DNA of 64,000 nt from Hasllibacter sp. MH4015 (GTDB taxonomy: Bacteria > Pseudomonadota > Alphaproteobacteria > Rhodobacterales > Rhodobacteraceae). The number at the start of each line of letters is the position of its first letter. The stretch's first letter is position 1. Below the pieces are notes generated by a model. The model did no database searches and was not told where the DNA came from. It saw only the letters and a program-made list of their open reading frames with translations. A program made the position numbers and the translations under genes. The DNA is taken from NCBI RefSeq assembly GCF_020177575.1, contig NZ_JAHTBK010000001.1, positions 2,849,875 through 2,913,874 of the forward strand, written 5' to 3'. Positions 26,354-33,713 of this stretch are shown here, in pieces.

Positions 26354-27150
26354 GCGCGAATACCTTCATACGGGGCTTGGCGCGGTTCGAACGTCATATC
26401 GTTGAAATCGTGCAAGCGAACCTCGTCGCTGAGACCATTGCGCCCGAGCTTCATGCCGTAGAGCCCGCCCATCCTGGCCACCTGTATGCCGTCGTCCCAC
26501 GGCTCCGCCCATTCCCAATCCGGCATCTCCACCGCCGCGTCGCCCCGCACCAGGGTGTAAACCGGATTGCTGAGCGAACCCTTGGTCCGGAAGCCATGTT
26601 CGAAGCGCAGGCGCAGGGACCAGTGGCCGCGCAAGGGTTTTTCAAGGGTGACATCATAGCGTTCGCCACCCGTGATCCGCCAGCCGCGCGCCTCCAGCAT
26701 GGCGGGGAAGAACAGCCCCATGTGGAACCCGTCCGTCCCGCTGGGATAGGCATCTTCCGGAGCCGGGTGGAGGCCATCGGGCAAAGGTTTCGGCACTGCA
26801 AATCCGTTGCCGAACACCAATCCATCCCGCGTGAAGGCGCCGCCGCCGAACCACGTCTCGTCAAAGGGCCAATAGGCGATGGCACTCAGCCACGGCGCGC
26901 GGCTGATCGCGGTCCAGTACCTGCCGCCCTGCCCCGCAAAAACGATCATGTGCCGCCCGTCCGGTGACAGATCGCTTTTGTGGACGTAGATCGTTCCCTT
27001 CAACCACTGGCCCATCTCGATCGCGCCGCTGCGCCGGTCCCAGAGCATAGACGCCACCTGCCGTGTCGGGCCGCGCCGCAGGATCAGCGCCTTGTCACAG
27101 GCAATAGCCGGGATCACATGGAGCCGCGCGGGCGGAGCAGTGCCGCTCAT
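26350..27150 (-). CDS. Protein of unknown function, translationally coupled to rsmE
   Basis: The 266-residue soluble protein starts MSGTAPPARLHVIPAIACDK. It is rich in aromatic residues and beta strands (GTIYVHKSDLSPDGRHMIVFAGQGGRY, SAIAYWPFDETWFGGGAFT), suggesting a beta-propeller or similar all-beta fold. No catalytic motif stands out. Its ATG overlaps the rsmE stop, and its stop overlaps the next start, each by 4 nt, so it belongs to the rsmE-orf-orf-gshA operon. Function unknown. Confidence 0.72.
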   Translation of the reverse strand: MSGTAPPARLHVIPAIACDKALILRRGPTRQVASMLWDRRSGAIEMGQWLKGTIYVHKSDLSPDGRHMIVFAGQGGRYWTAISRAPWLSAIAYWPFDETWFGGGAFTRDGLVFGNGFAVPKPLPDGLHPAPEDAYPSGTDGFHMGLFFPAMLEARGWRITGGERYDVTLEKPLRGHWSLRLRFEHGFRTKGSLSNPVYTLVRGDAAVEMPDWEWAEPWDDGIQVARMGGLYGMKLGRNGLSDEVRLHDFNDMTFEPRQAPYEGIRA

Positions 27151-27881
27151 CCCCAATCCCCCTGCGCCATCTGCCACAGGGTCAGGGCCGCGACCGCCGC
27201 GGTGTCGGCCCGCAGGATGCGGGGGCCAAGCGGGATCGGCACCACGAAGGGCAGACCACGCAACCGCGACCGCTCCGCGTCGGAAAATCCGCCCTCCGGC
27301 CCGATCAGGATGGCCGCCGGGGCGGGGGCATCGGCACGCAATGTGCTCCCCGCCTCAGAATGCGCCAGCGCCTCATCGGCGAAAACCAGCGCGCGCTCCG
27401 CATCCCACTCTTCCAGCACCTGCGCCAGGGGGCGCAGCGCGGCGACGTCGGGCACAAACGTGCCGCCGCATTGCTCCGCCGCTTCAATCGCATGGGCCTG
27501 CAAACGGTCCTGGCGGATGCGGTCGGAATTGGTGAAGTCGGTCTGCACGGGCAGGATGCGGGACGCCCCCATCTCGGCGGCCTTTTCCACGATGAAATCG
27601 GTACGCGCCTTCTTGATCGGCGCGAAGAGCAGCCAAAGGTCGGGCGGGTTCACTTGGGCTCCGCTTTGCGCACCGCATACCAGCACACCGCCGCGCTTGC
27701 CGGCCTGTGCCACCTCCGCCCGCCACTCGCCATCCTTGCCGTTGAACAGCGCCACCTCGGCCCCGACCCCCAGCCGCATCACATTGAACAGGTAATTCGC
27801 GTGGTCCCGCGACACGGGAACGCTTTGCCCCTTGCCCAAGGGGTGATCTACATAGAGGCGGATTTTCGGCCGACCGGACAT
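27147..27881 (-). CDS. rsmE: 16S rRNA (uracil-1498-N3)-methyltransferase RsmE
   Basis: RsmE methylates U1498 in the decoding region of 16S rRNA. The 244-residue SPOUT enzyme has a PUA-like N-terminal domain (IRLYVDHPLGKGQSVPVSRDH) and the SAM-binding trefoil knot: QCGGTFVPDV near residue 137, AAILIGPEGGFSDAE near 195 and PLGPRILRADTAAVAAL near 220. The frame is open far upstream, but the ATG at 27,881 is the standard start. It is divergent from ubiA with only 12 bp between the ATGs, so the promoters must lie inside or overlap the genes. Confidence 0.95.
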   Translation of the reverse strand: MSGRPKIRLYVDHPLGKGQSVPVSRDHANYLFNVMRLGVGAEVALFNGKDGEWRAEVAQAGKRGGVLVCGAQSGAQVNPPDLWLLFAPIKKARTDFIVEKAAEMGASRILPVQTDFTNSDRIRQDRLQAHAIEAAEQCGGTFVPDVAALRPLAQVLEEWDAERALVFADEALAHSEAGSTLRADAPAPAAILIGPEGGFSDAERSRLRGLPFVVPIPLGPRILRADTAAVAALTLWQMAQGDWG

Positions 27882-27893
27882 GGAATGATAGGT

Positions 27894-28868
27894 ATGAGCA
27901 ACGCGCCACAGGAACAAGCCAATGCCGCGGGCGAAGTGGCCGATGCGGTGCGTGGTAATTGGGTGGATCGCTATGCGCCTGCCGCGACCCGCCCCTACCT
28001 GCGCCTCAGCCGGGCGGACCGTCCCATCGGCACTTGGCTTTTGCTTCTTCCCTGTTGGTGGGGTCTGTTTCTGGCCATTGCCGCGAACCCCGCCACCGCG
28101 ACATGGTATGATGGATGGATCTTTGCGGGGTGTGCCATCGGCGCTTTCCTGATGCGCGGCGCGGGCTGCACCTGGAACGACATCACCGACCGCGAATTCG
28201 ACGGCGCCGTGGCGCGCACCGCGTCCCGCCCGATCCCCTCGGGACAGGTCAGCGTGAAAGGGGCCGTGATCTGGATGGCGGTGCAGGCACTTCTGGCCTT
28301 TGGCATCTTGCTCACATTCAACGTGCCCGCGATCCTTCTGGGTATCGCCTCGCTGGTGCTGGTCTGTATCTACCCGTTTGCCAAGCGCGTGACCTGGTGG
28401 CCGCAGGTCTTCCTGGGGCTCGCCTTCAACTGGGGTGCACTCTTGGCGTGGACGGCCCATACCGGCAGCCTGTCGCTTGCGCCTGTCCTGCTCTATCTCG
28501 GCGGTATTGCGTGGACCCTGTTCTATGACACGATCTATGCCCACCAGGATCGGGAGGATGACGCGCTGATCGGCATCAAATCCACCGCCCGCCTGTTCGG
28601 GGACAAGACCCGCCTTTGGCTTCGTGGCTTCCTGATCCTGACCGTCCTGTTCATCGGCGCCGGTGTTCTTGTGGCGCTGGTGCCCGGCGGCAATGTCTTC
28701 GCGCTTCTCCTGGCCTTCGTGGGGGTGTGGGCGATGGGTTGGCACCTGTCGTGGCAGCTTCTGCGACTGGACATCAACGACGGCGCGCTCTGCTTGCGGC
28801 TTTTCCGGTCGAACCGGGATGCCGGGCTGATCCCCGTGCTGTTTTTCGCCGCCGCCACACTCGTTTGA
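27894..28868 (+). CDS. ubiA: 4-hydroxybenzoate octaprenyltransferase
   Basis: UbiA attaches the polyprenyl tail to 4-hydroxybenzoate in ubiquinone synthesis at the inner membrane. The 324-residue product has both aspartate-rich motifs that bind the polyprenyl diphosphate: GAGCTWNDITDREFDGAVAR near residues 83-102 and YDTIYAHQDREDDALIGIKST near 210-230. Several transmembrane helices surround them. The ATG 27,894 start is chosen because the upstream extension lies inside the oppositely oriented rsmE. Confidence 0.96.
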   Translation: MSNAPQEQANAAGEVADAVRGNWVDRYAPAATRPYLRLSRADRPIGTWLLLLPCWWGLFLAIAANPATATWYDGWIFAGCAIGAFLMRGAGCTWNDITDREFDGAVARTASRPIPSGQVSVKGAVIWMAVQALLAFGILLTFNVPAILLGIASLVLVCIYPFAKRVTWWPQVFLGLAFNWGALLAWTAHTGSLSLAPVLLYLGGIAWTLFYDTIYAHQDREDDALIGIKSTARLFGDKTRLWLRGFLILTVLFIGAGVLVALVPGGNVFALLLAFVGVWAMGWHLSWQLLRLDINDGALCLRLFRSNRDAGLIPVLFFAAATLV

Positions 28869-28953
28869 TTGAAAGCCCCCGCCGGACAGGGTAATCCGGT
28901 CGGACAAGGCCCCCAGAAGGCACCATCGAGCAGGCAAACCGGGTCACATCCCA

Positions 28954-30912
28954 ATGTCGATATCTGAGCGTATCTCTGCCCTCGTCGGCCCCGCCTCTTT
29001 CGTTGTGGCGGGCGGTCTTTCAGTGGCCGTGGCGATCTTCGCCGCGATCACGATCGAGCGTCGGACAATCGAAGATGTCGAAACCGTGCTGGCCGCCGAT
29101 GGCATAGACTGGGTTCTGGTGTCGGCCAACGGATTGCAGGTGTTTCTTGACGGGACGGCCCCGAACGAAGTGGCCCGGTTCCGCGCGCAGACGGGTGCGT
29201 CCGCCATCATCGACCCGGATCGCGTTATCAATCGCCTCGACGTGGCCGCCGCCGACACCGCCGCACCGCCGCGCTTTTCCCTCGATCTTCTGCGCAACGG
29301 TGACGGCATTCAGCTGATCGGCCTGATCCCCGGCCCGGGTGGGGACGAAGCCTTCGCCATCGCGGAAGCCATCGCCGACATCGCGGGGGAGGCAGAGGTC
29401 GTTAACATGATCGAAAGCGCAGAGCTTGCCGCGCCGGAGACGTGGGACGCCGCCCTTGCCTATGGTCTGCGCGCGCTGGAAACACTGCCGCGATCCAAGG
29501 TGACGGTCTTCGCGGACCGGGTGGAAGTTGAAGCGGTGGGAGAGACCCGCGAACAACGCGCCGAATTCATCGCCCAGTTGCAGCAAGACCAGCCCGAGGG
29601 CGTTGAAGTCGTGCTCGACATTTCCGCGCCCCGCCCGGTCATCACGCCCTTCACCCTGCGCTTCGTGCGCGACGCGGAGGGGGGGCGCTTCGAGACTTGT
29701 ACCGCCGACACCGCACCGGCACGCGACCGCATCGTGGCCGCCGGTCTTGCGGCTGGGGCCACCGGGGTAATCCCCTGCACCATCGGCCTCGGCGTCCCAT
29801 CACCCTCGTGGGGCGAAGCGGTGGAAACCGCCCTCGAAGCTCTTGCGCGATTGGGTCAGGGCACCGTCACGTTTTCCGACGCCGACGTGACCCTGATCGC
29901 GGCGCAGGGTACGGCACAGGTGGATTTCGATACCGTCGTGGGAGAATTGGACGCCGACCTGCCCGACGTCTTCTCCCTCCAGGCCATTCTACCGGAGCCG
30001 GAGACGCTGGCGAGCACCGGTCCCGCGCGCTTCACGGCCACCTTCGACGCCGAGGATGGCGCGCGTCTGCGGGGGCGGCTGCCGCCCGGCTCCATCGGGC
30101 AATCGGTCCAGACCTATGCCTCCGCGCTGTTCGGCGCGGACGCCACCGATATCGCCACGCGAGAAGTTGCGGACCTGCCCCAAGGGTGGTCGGTGCGGGT
30201 CATGGCGGGCCTGACCGCGCTTTCGGAACTCAATGACGGCCAACTGGTCGTGGAGCCCGATCTGCTGCGCCTGACCGGCAATACCGGCGATACGGAACTT
30301 GTGTCCCGCCTGACCCGCCTGCTGACGGAGGAGCTTGGCCCGGGGGAGAATTACGACCTCGACGTGCGCTACGTGGAAGCGCTCGACCCCGTCGCCTCCC
30401 AACCGACGCCCGAGCAATGCGAAAGCCGCATTCGCGCGATCCAGGAAGAAACGAAGATCACCTTCGATCCCGGCTCCACTGAAATCAACGACACGGCTGG
30501 TGAGGTGCTCGACGCCATCGCGGAGGTTTTGCCAGATTGCCTCCATGTGCGCATGGAAATCGGCGGCCATACCGATGCGCAGGGGGGCGAAGGCATGAAC
30601 CTGAACCTCAGTCAGCGCCGGGCCGACGCGGTGCTCAACGGGCTTCTGGCGCGCGGCGTGCTCGTGACCAACCTGACCGCGCAGGGCTATGGCGAAAGCC
30701 AGCCCATCGCCTCCAACGATGACGAGGACGGCCGCGAACAGAACCGTCGCATCGAATTTCGCCTTCTGGCCAGTGCGGAGGTCGCCGCAGCCGCCGGGGA
30801 CATCGATGACCAGCCGCGCACGCGGGGCGGCATCCTTGCCCAGGGTGAGATCGCCGATTGGCCGTTCGAAATTCGCCCCCTCCCCCGCCCGATCAATCCC
30901 GACGGCGAATAG
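28954..30912 (+). CDS. OmpA-family cell-envelope protein with BON-like repeats
   Basis: The 652-residue protein has one N-terminal membrane helix (ASFVVAGGLSVAVAIFAAI) acting as signal anchor. A periplasmic region of about 450 residues follows, built of repeated alpha/beta units such as SKVTVFADRVEVEAVG and GTVTFSDADVTLIAAQG that look like BON domains. The C-terminal OmpA peptidoglycan-binding domain spans about residues 505-620 (ITFDPGSTEIND, MEIGGHTDAQGGEGMNLNLSQRRAD, GYGESQPIASNDDEDGREQNRRIEF). It probably links inner membrane to cell wall. A small coiled-coil gene follows after 20 bp. Confidence 0.87.
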   Translation: MSISERISALVGPASFVVAGGLSVAVAIFAAITIERRTIEDVETVLAADGIDWVLVSANGLQVFLDGTAPNEVARFRAQTGASAIIDPDRVINRLDVAAADTAAPPRFSLDLLRNGDGIQLIGLIPGPGGDEAFAIAEAIADIAGEAEVVNMIESAELAAPETWDAALAYGLRALETLPRSKVTVFADRVEVEAVGETREQRAEFIAQLQQDQPEGVEVVLDISAPRPVITPFTLRFVRDAEGGRFETCTADTAPARDRIVAAGLAAGATGVIPCTIGLGVPSPSWGEAVETALEALARLGQGTVTFSDADVTLIAAQGTAQVDFDTVVGELDADLPDVFSLQAILPEPETLASTGPARFTATFDAEDGARLRGRLPPGSIGQSVQTYASALFGADATDIATREVADLPQGWSVRVMAGLTALSELNDGQLVVEPDLLRLTGNTGDTELVSRLTRLLTEELGPGENYDLDVRYVEALDPVASQPTPEQCESRIRAIQEETKITFDPGSTEINDTAGEVLDAIAEVLPDCLHVRMEIGGHTDAQGGEGMNLNLSQRRADAVLNGLLARGVLVTNLTAQGYGESQPIASNDDEDGREQNRRIEFRLLASAEVAAAAGDIDDQPRTRGGILAQGEIADWPFEIRPLPRPINPDGE

Positions 30913-30932
30913 ATGAAAGACGCTGACGCACC

Positions 30933-31262
30933 ATGAACCGCCTGGAATTCATCATCGCAATCGCCATCATCCTGTTCGTGGCCTTCGCCCTGGGGTGGCT
31001 GGCCCATTGGCTCGTGACGCGCTTCAACCAGGTGTCGTCCGCCGATCTGGGGGAAATGGAAAATCTCGCCCGCGCGCTCCACGATGCCGAGGAAACGCGG
31101 GATCAGGCCATCGCTTACCTGCAACAGCGTGAGGGCGAGTTGACCAACCAGCTGAGCCAGACGGAGGCGGAATTGCGCGCGGCGATGGACGGCCTGCGCG
31201 AGGCCCGCACCGAAGCCGAGGAACTGCGCGTCTACATTGAGGAAACCAACAAGGGTAATTGA
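30933..31262 (+). CDS. Small membrane-anchored coiled-coil protein
   Basis: The 109-residue product has one N-terminal helix (FIIAIAIILFVAFALGWLAHWLV) followed by a long helical stretch with heptads (ALHDAEETRDQAIAYLQQRE to EAELRAAMDGLREARTEAEE). It follows the OmpA/BON gene by 20 bp and probably acts with it in the envelope. Function unknown. Confidence 0.78.
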   Translation: MNRLEFIIAIAIILFVAFALGWLAHWLVTRFNQVSSADLGEMENLARALHDAEETRDQAIAYLQQREGELTNQLSQTEAELRAAMDGLREARTEAEELRVYIEETNKGN

Positions 31263-31292
31263 CCGCGACGCTTTGGTGCGCGGGCATTGCAC

Positions 31293-31736
31293 CTACCAGC
31301 GGCTCAGCGCGTCCTCATCCTCATCCTTGGCCGCGACCCATTCCGCACCCCGGGCGGTGACTTCACTTTTCCAGAACGGCGCGCGGGACTTCAGGTAATC
31401 CATCAGGAAATCTGCCCCCTTGAACGCATCGGCGCGGTGCGGGGCGGCGGTGGCGACCATCATGATGACCTCGCCCGGGTCAAGCCGTCCGTGGCGGTGG
31501 ATGATCATCGCGTCGGTCAGCGAGAAACGCTCGACCGCCTGGAGCCGCATTTCGCCGAGCGCCTTTTCGGTCATGCCGGGATAGTGCTCGATCACCAGGG
31601 CTTGAAGGTCGCCTTCGGCCACGTCGCGGGTCAGACCGGTGAAACTGACGATGGCACCAGCACCTGCGACGCGCTCGGAAAAAGCGTTGAGGGCCGCGCC
31701 CGGATCGAAGCGGTCTTCCCGCACCTCCACGGACAT
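31293..31736 (-). CDS. moaE: Molybdopterin synthase catalytic subunit MoaE
   Basis: MoaE with thiocarboxylated MoaD converts cyclic pyranopterin monophosphate to molybdopterin. The 147-residue protein has FTGLTRDVAEGDLQALVIEHYPGM near residues 38-61, IIHRHGRLDPGEVIMMVATAAPHR near 79-102, and the active-site lysine region YLKSRAPFWKSE near 115-126. It starts 4 bp after the moaD stop. Confidence 0.96.
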   Translation of the reverse strand: MSVEVREDRFDPGAALNAFSERVAGAGAIVSFTGLTRDVAEGDLQALVIEHYPGMTEKALGEMRLQAVERFSLTDAMIIHRHGRLDPGEVIMMVATAAPHRADAFKGADFLMDYLKSRAPFWKSEVTARGAEWVAAKDEDEDALSRW

Positions 31737-31740
31737 GGGC

Positions 31741-31986
31741 TCACCCCCCCGTCATGGGCGGAAAGAACGCCACTTCGCGGGCCTCGCGCAGGGGGGTGTC
31801 AAGGTCGACCAATTCCTGATCCACCGCGGCCCGGATCGCCTTGAGGTCGGAAAAGGCATAGGCGTGGGCGTCGGACCGGGTCTTCAATTCCTCGATCAGC
31901 GCGGAGACGGTCGGGGCGTCGGTCTCGACCACCTCGTGTCCGGTGCCAATCCGTTCCCGCAACCATGCGAAATACCTCAACTCCAT
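31741..31986 (-). CDS. moaD: Molybdopterin synthase sulfur carrier subunit MoaD
   Basis: This is an 81-residue ubiquitin-fold protein, MELRYFAWLRERIGTGHEVV onward, ending PPMTGG. The terminal GG is the site that is adenylylated and thiocarboxylated. The start at 31,986 shares its first base with the pgsA stop (TGATG), so translation is coupled. Confidence 0.95.
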   Translation of the reverse strand: MELRYFAWLRERIGTGHEVVETDAPTVSALIEELKTRSDAHAYAFSDLKAIRAAVDQELVDLDTPLREAREVAFFPPMTGG

Positions 31987-32678
31987 CACTCGGGCTCCGT
32001 CAGGTAGGGGCGCGCCTTGCGGAAATAGTCGATACCGGTGATCGCGGTCAGGGCCGCGGAGAGCCACAGCAGGGCGATGCCCAGAAGCTCGCTCCACTGA
32101 TATCCGAACAAGATCCAGCGCAGGTTGAATTCATCCTCGACCTCCCCTGCCATGATGCCGTCGATCAGCGCCGCGTCCATCCCGATGGTCAACGCCCAAA
32201 GGTAGTGGGCGAAAAGGCCCCAGCAAAACAGCAGGCCGATGGCGAACATCTGCACCGTGGTTTTCCACTTGGCGAGCTTCGTGACCTTCAGCTTGCTGGC
32301 ATTGGCCCCCAGGAATTCTCGCAGGCCCGAAACGAAAATCTCGCGCAAGAGGATCACGATGATGGGGATCAGGAAGACCGGGTTCAGGGACAGGCTGCCC
32401 GCGCTGATGGTAACGCCGTAAAGCGCCAGAACGACCGTCAACGCGATCACGACCATCGCCTTGTCGGCAATCGGATCAAGCATCGCGCCGAACTTGGTTT
32501 CCTGCTTCCATGCGCGGGCCAGAACGCCGTCAACGTAATCGGTGAAAGCCGCTGACATGAACAGCAAAAGCGCCACCCAATCGGCGAAGGGGCGAGGCAG
32601 CAGAATGAACACGAACGCCACCATCGGCGCCGCGACAAGGCGCACGAGGGTCAGGCTGTTTGGCAGGTTCAGGCGCAT
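31986..32678 (-). CDS. pgsA: CDP-diacylglycerol-glycerol-3-phosphate 3-phosphatidyltransferase
   Basis: PgsA makes phosphatidylglycerol phosphate in the inner membrane. The 230-residue product carries the CDP-alcohol signature as DYVDGVLAR then KFGAMLDPIADK (about residues 43-70), and starts MRLNLPNSLTLVRLVAAPMV, typical of PgsA. Between helices it has an expanded region (AALIDGIMAGEVEDEFNLRW), making it somewhat longer than the usual 185-200 residues. It is the first gene of pgsA-moaD-moaE. Confidence 0.95.
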   Translation of the reverse strand: MRLNLPNSLTLVRLVAAPMVAFVFILLPRPFADWVALLLFMSAAFTDYVDGVLARAWKQETKFGAMLDPIADKAMVVIALTVVLALYGVTISAGSLSLNPVFLIPIIVILLREIFVSGLREFLGANASKLKVTKLAKWKTTVQMFAIGLLFCWGLFAHYLWALTIGMDAALIDGIMAGEVEDEFNLRWILFGYQWSELLGIALLWLSAALTAITGIDYFRKARPYLTEPE

Positions 32679-32979
32679 GGGCCCTTGTTAGCCGGGATGC
32701 GGGGCCGGGGCCAGAGGGGGTGGGTTTGCGGTGCAGGTTGCAAGGTTGCAACCGGGGGTTAAGATATTGAAACAGAACGAAATTGTGAATTTTGTTAAGG
32801 TTTTGCTAAGGGGTTGGCAGGCGCTGCATTAGATCTCGAGTCGGCCACCGCACATGCTGAGACAGCCGAACTTTGCCAGCCATGGCTTTTTCAGCTTGGG
32901 TTACGCTCAGCCCGCGCTTGCTTTCGAGATAGAGTGACCGCCTAAATCCGTATTATGTTAAAGGAACATATCTCTTTCT
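32679..32979. other. AT-richer intergenic stretch upstream of pgsA
   Basis: This 300-bp stretch has visibly lower GC than its surroundings (for example TTGAAACAGAACGAAATTGTGAAT-type sequence near 32,766-32,800). The pgsA promoter should lie here. On the minus strand, around 32,816-32,945, a short frame without its own start reads SLYLESKRGLSVTQAEKAMA. It could be a remnant of a coding sequence, but I recognise no family. Nothing else is supported. Confidence 0.4.
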
Positions 32980-33432
32980 TTAGTGTCCGCCCATGCAGTC
33001 CCTAGGGCTTCCTAAACAGATGCCTAGCGTATCAGTTATGGCCGGTACAATCTCTTGAAATTGATCGCCTCCAATTATGCCTCCTCCCGCTCCGGCGATA
33101 TCTGGAGGACTGGTATGGCACCGAAGTCCAGTCGGAACAGTAGTTCTACCGCTGTAATGAGGATCATTCTCTAACTCTTCCACTAGCGCAGTGATTTCTT
33201 CTTCGGTCATTGGCCGTCCCAACTGCTCTTGGTTTTCGCGAATTTGGTGGTACGTGTCATGCCCGATGACGCCAAGTACCATTCCGGCACCTTCAGCGGC
33301 CAAACTTGGCTCTGGGATCAATATACCTGCTAACGCCGCACCAACCCAGGGCGCTAGTGCTGCTCCCATTTCACAGGAAGATGCCTGAACCGGAAATGCG
33401 AGAAGGCCAATGGCGACTACCATCGCGCGCAT
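32980..33432 (-). CDS. Secreted cysteine-containing orphan protein in an AT-richer insertion
   Basis: The 150-residue protein has a signal peptide (MRAMVVAIGLLAFPVQASSC), with cleavage predicted after VQA or lipid attachment less likely. A hydrophobic glycine/alanine stretch follows (ALAPWVGAALAGILIP), then a helical acidic middle (QEQLGRPMTEEEITALVEEL). The C-terminal part has cysteines at LRCHTS, GICLGS and RDCMGGH that could form disulfides. Codon use and base composition differ from neighbouring genes, suggesting acquisition. No family recognised. Confidence 0.6.
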   Translation of the reverse strand: MRAMVVAIGLLAFPVQASSCEMGAALAPWVGAALAGILIPEPSLAAEGAGMVLGVIGHDTYHQIRENQEQLGRPMTEEEITALVEELENDPHYSGRTTVPTGLRCHTSPPDIAGAGGGIIGGDQFQEIVPAITDTLGICLGSPRDCMGGH

Positions 33433-33713
33433 AATACCTGTCTCCTTCGCCGTGCACCGGGATAATAGCTACGTCTCATTTTGCGATCAGGTTGGTTCCA
33501 AGACAATGTATCTTTTGTACCAATCCGTGGTTCGACTTGGTCGCCAAAACATTCGTTTTCACCGAAATTTGTTCTGAGACAGATGACTGCTCTACTCCGA
33601 TGTGCCAGAACCGGTCGTTTTTGTCATCGATAGCCATTACACTGAAAGACACGCTGTCGGCATGGACAAAAACCCTGGGCATAACCTTGGAGGTTTTGGG
33701 ACGGTTTTGCCCC
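33433..33713. other. AT-richer stretch between the orphan gene and uvrC
   Basis: These 281 bp have the same low-GC character as the orphan gene. A minus-strand frame (33,476-33,727, possible protein beginning MPRVFVHADSVSFSVMAIDD) and a plus-strand frame (33,492 onward) overlap here. Neither has a recognisable domain or a convincing ribosome binding site, so I do not call a gene. The promoter of the orphan gene is expected here. Confidence 0.35.

Noticed and set aside
27360-27893. Upstream extension of the ubiA frame
   Set aside because: It is antisense to rsmE. UbiA homologues begin near the ATG at 27,894.
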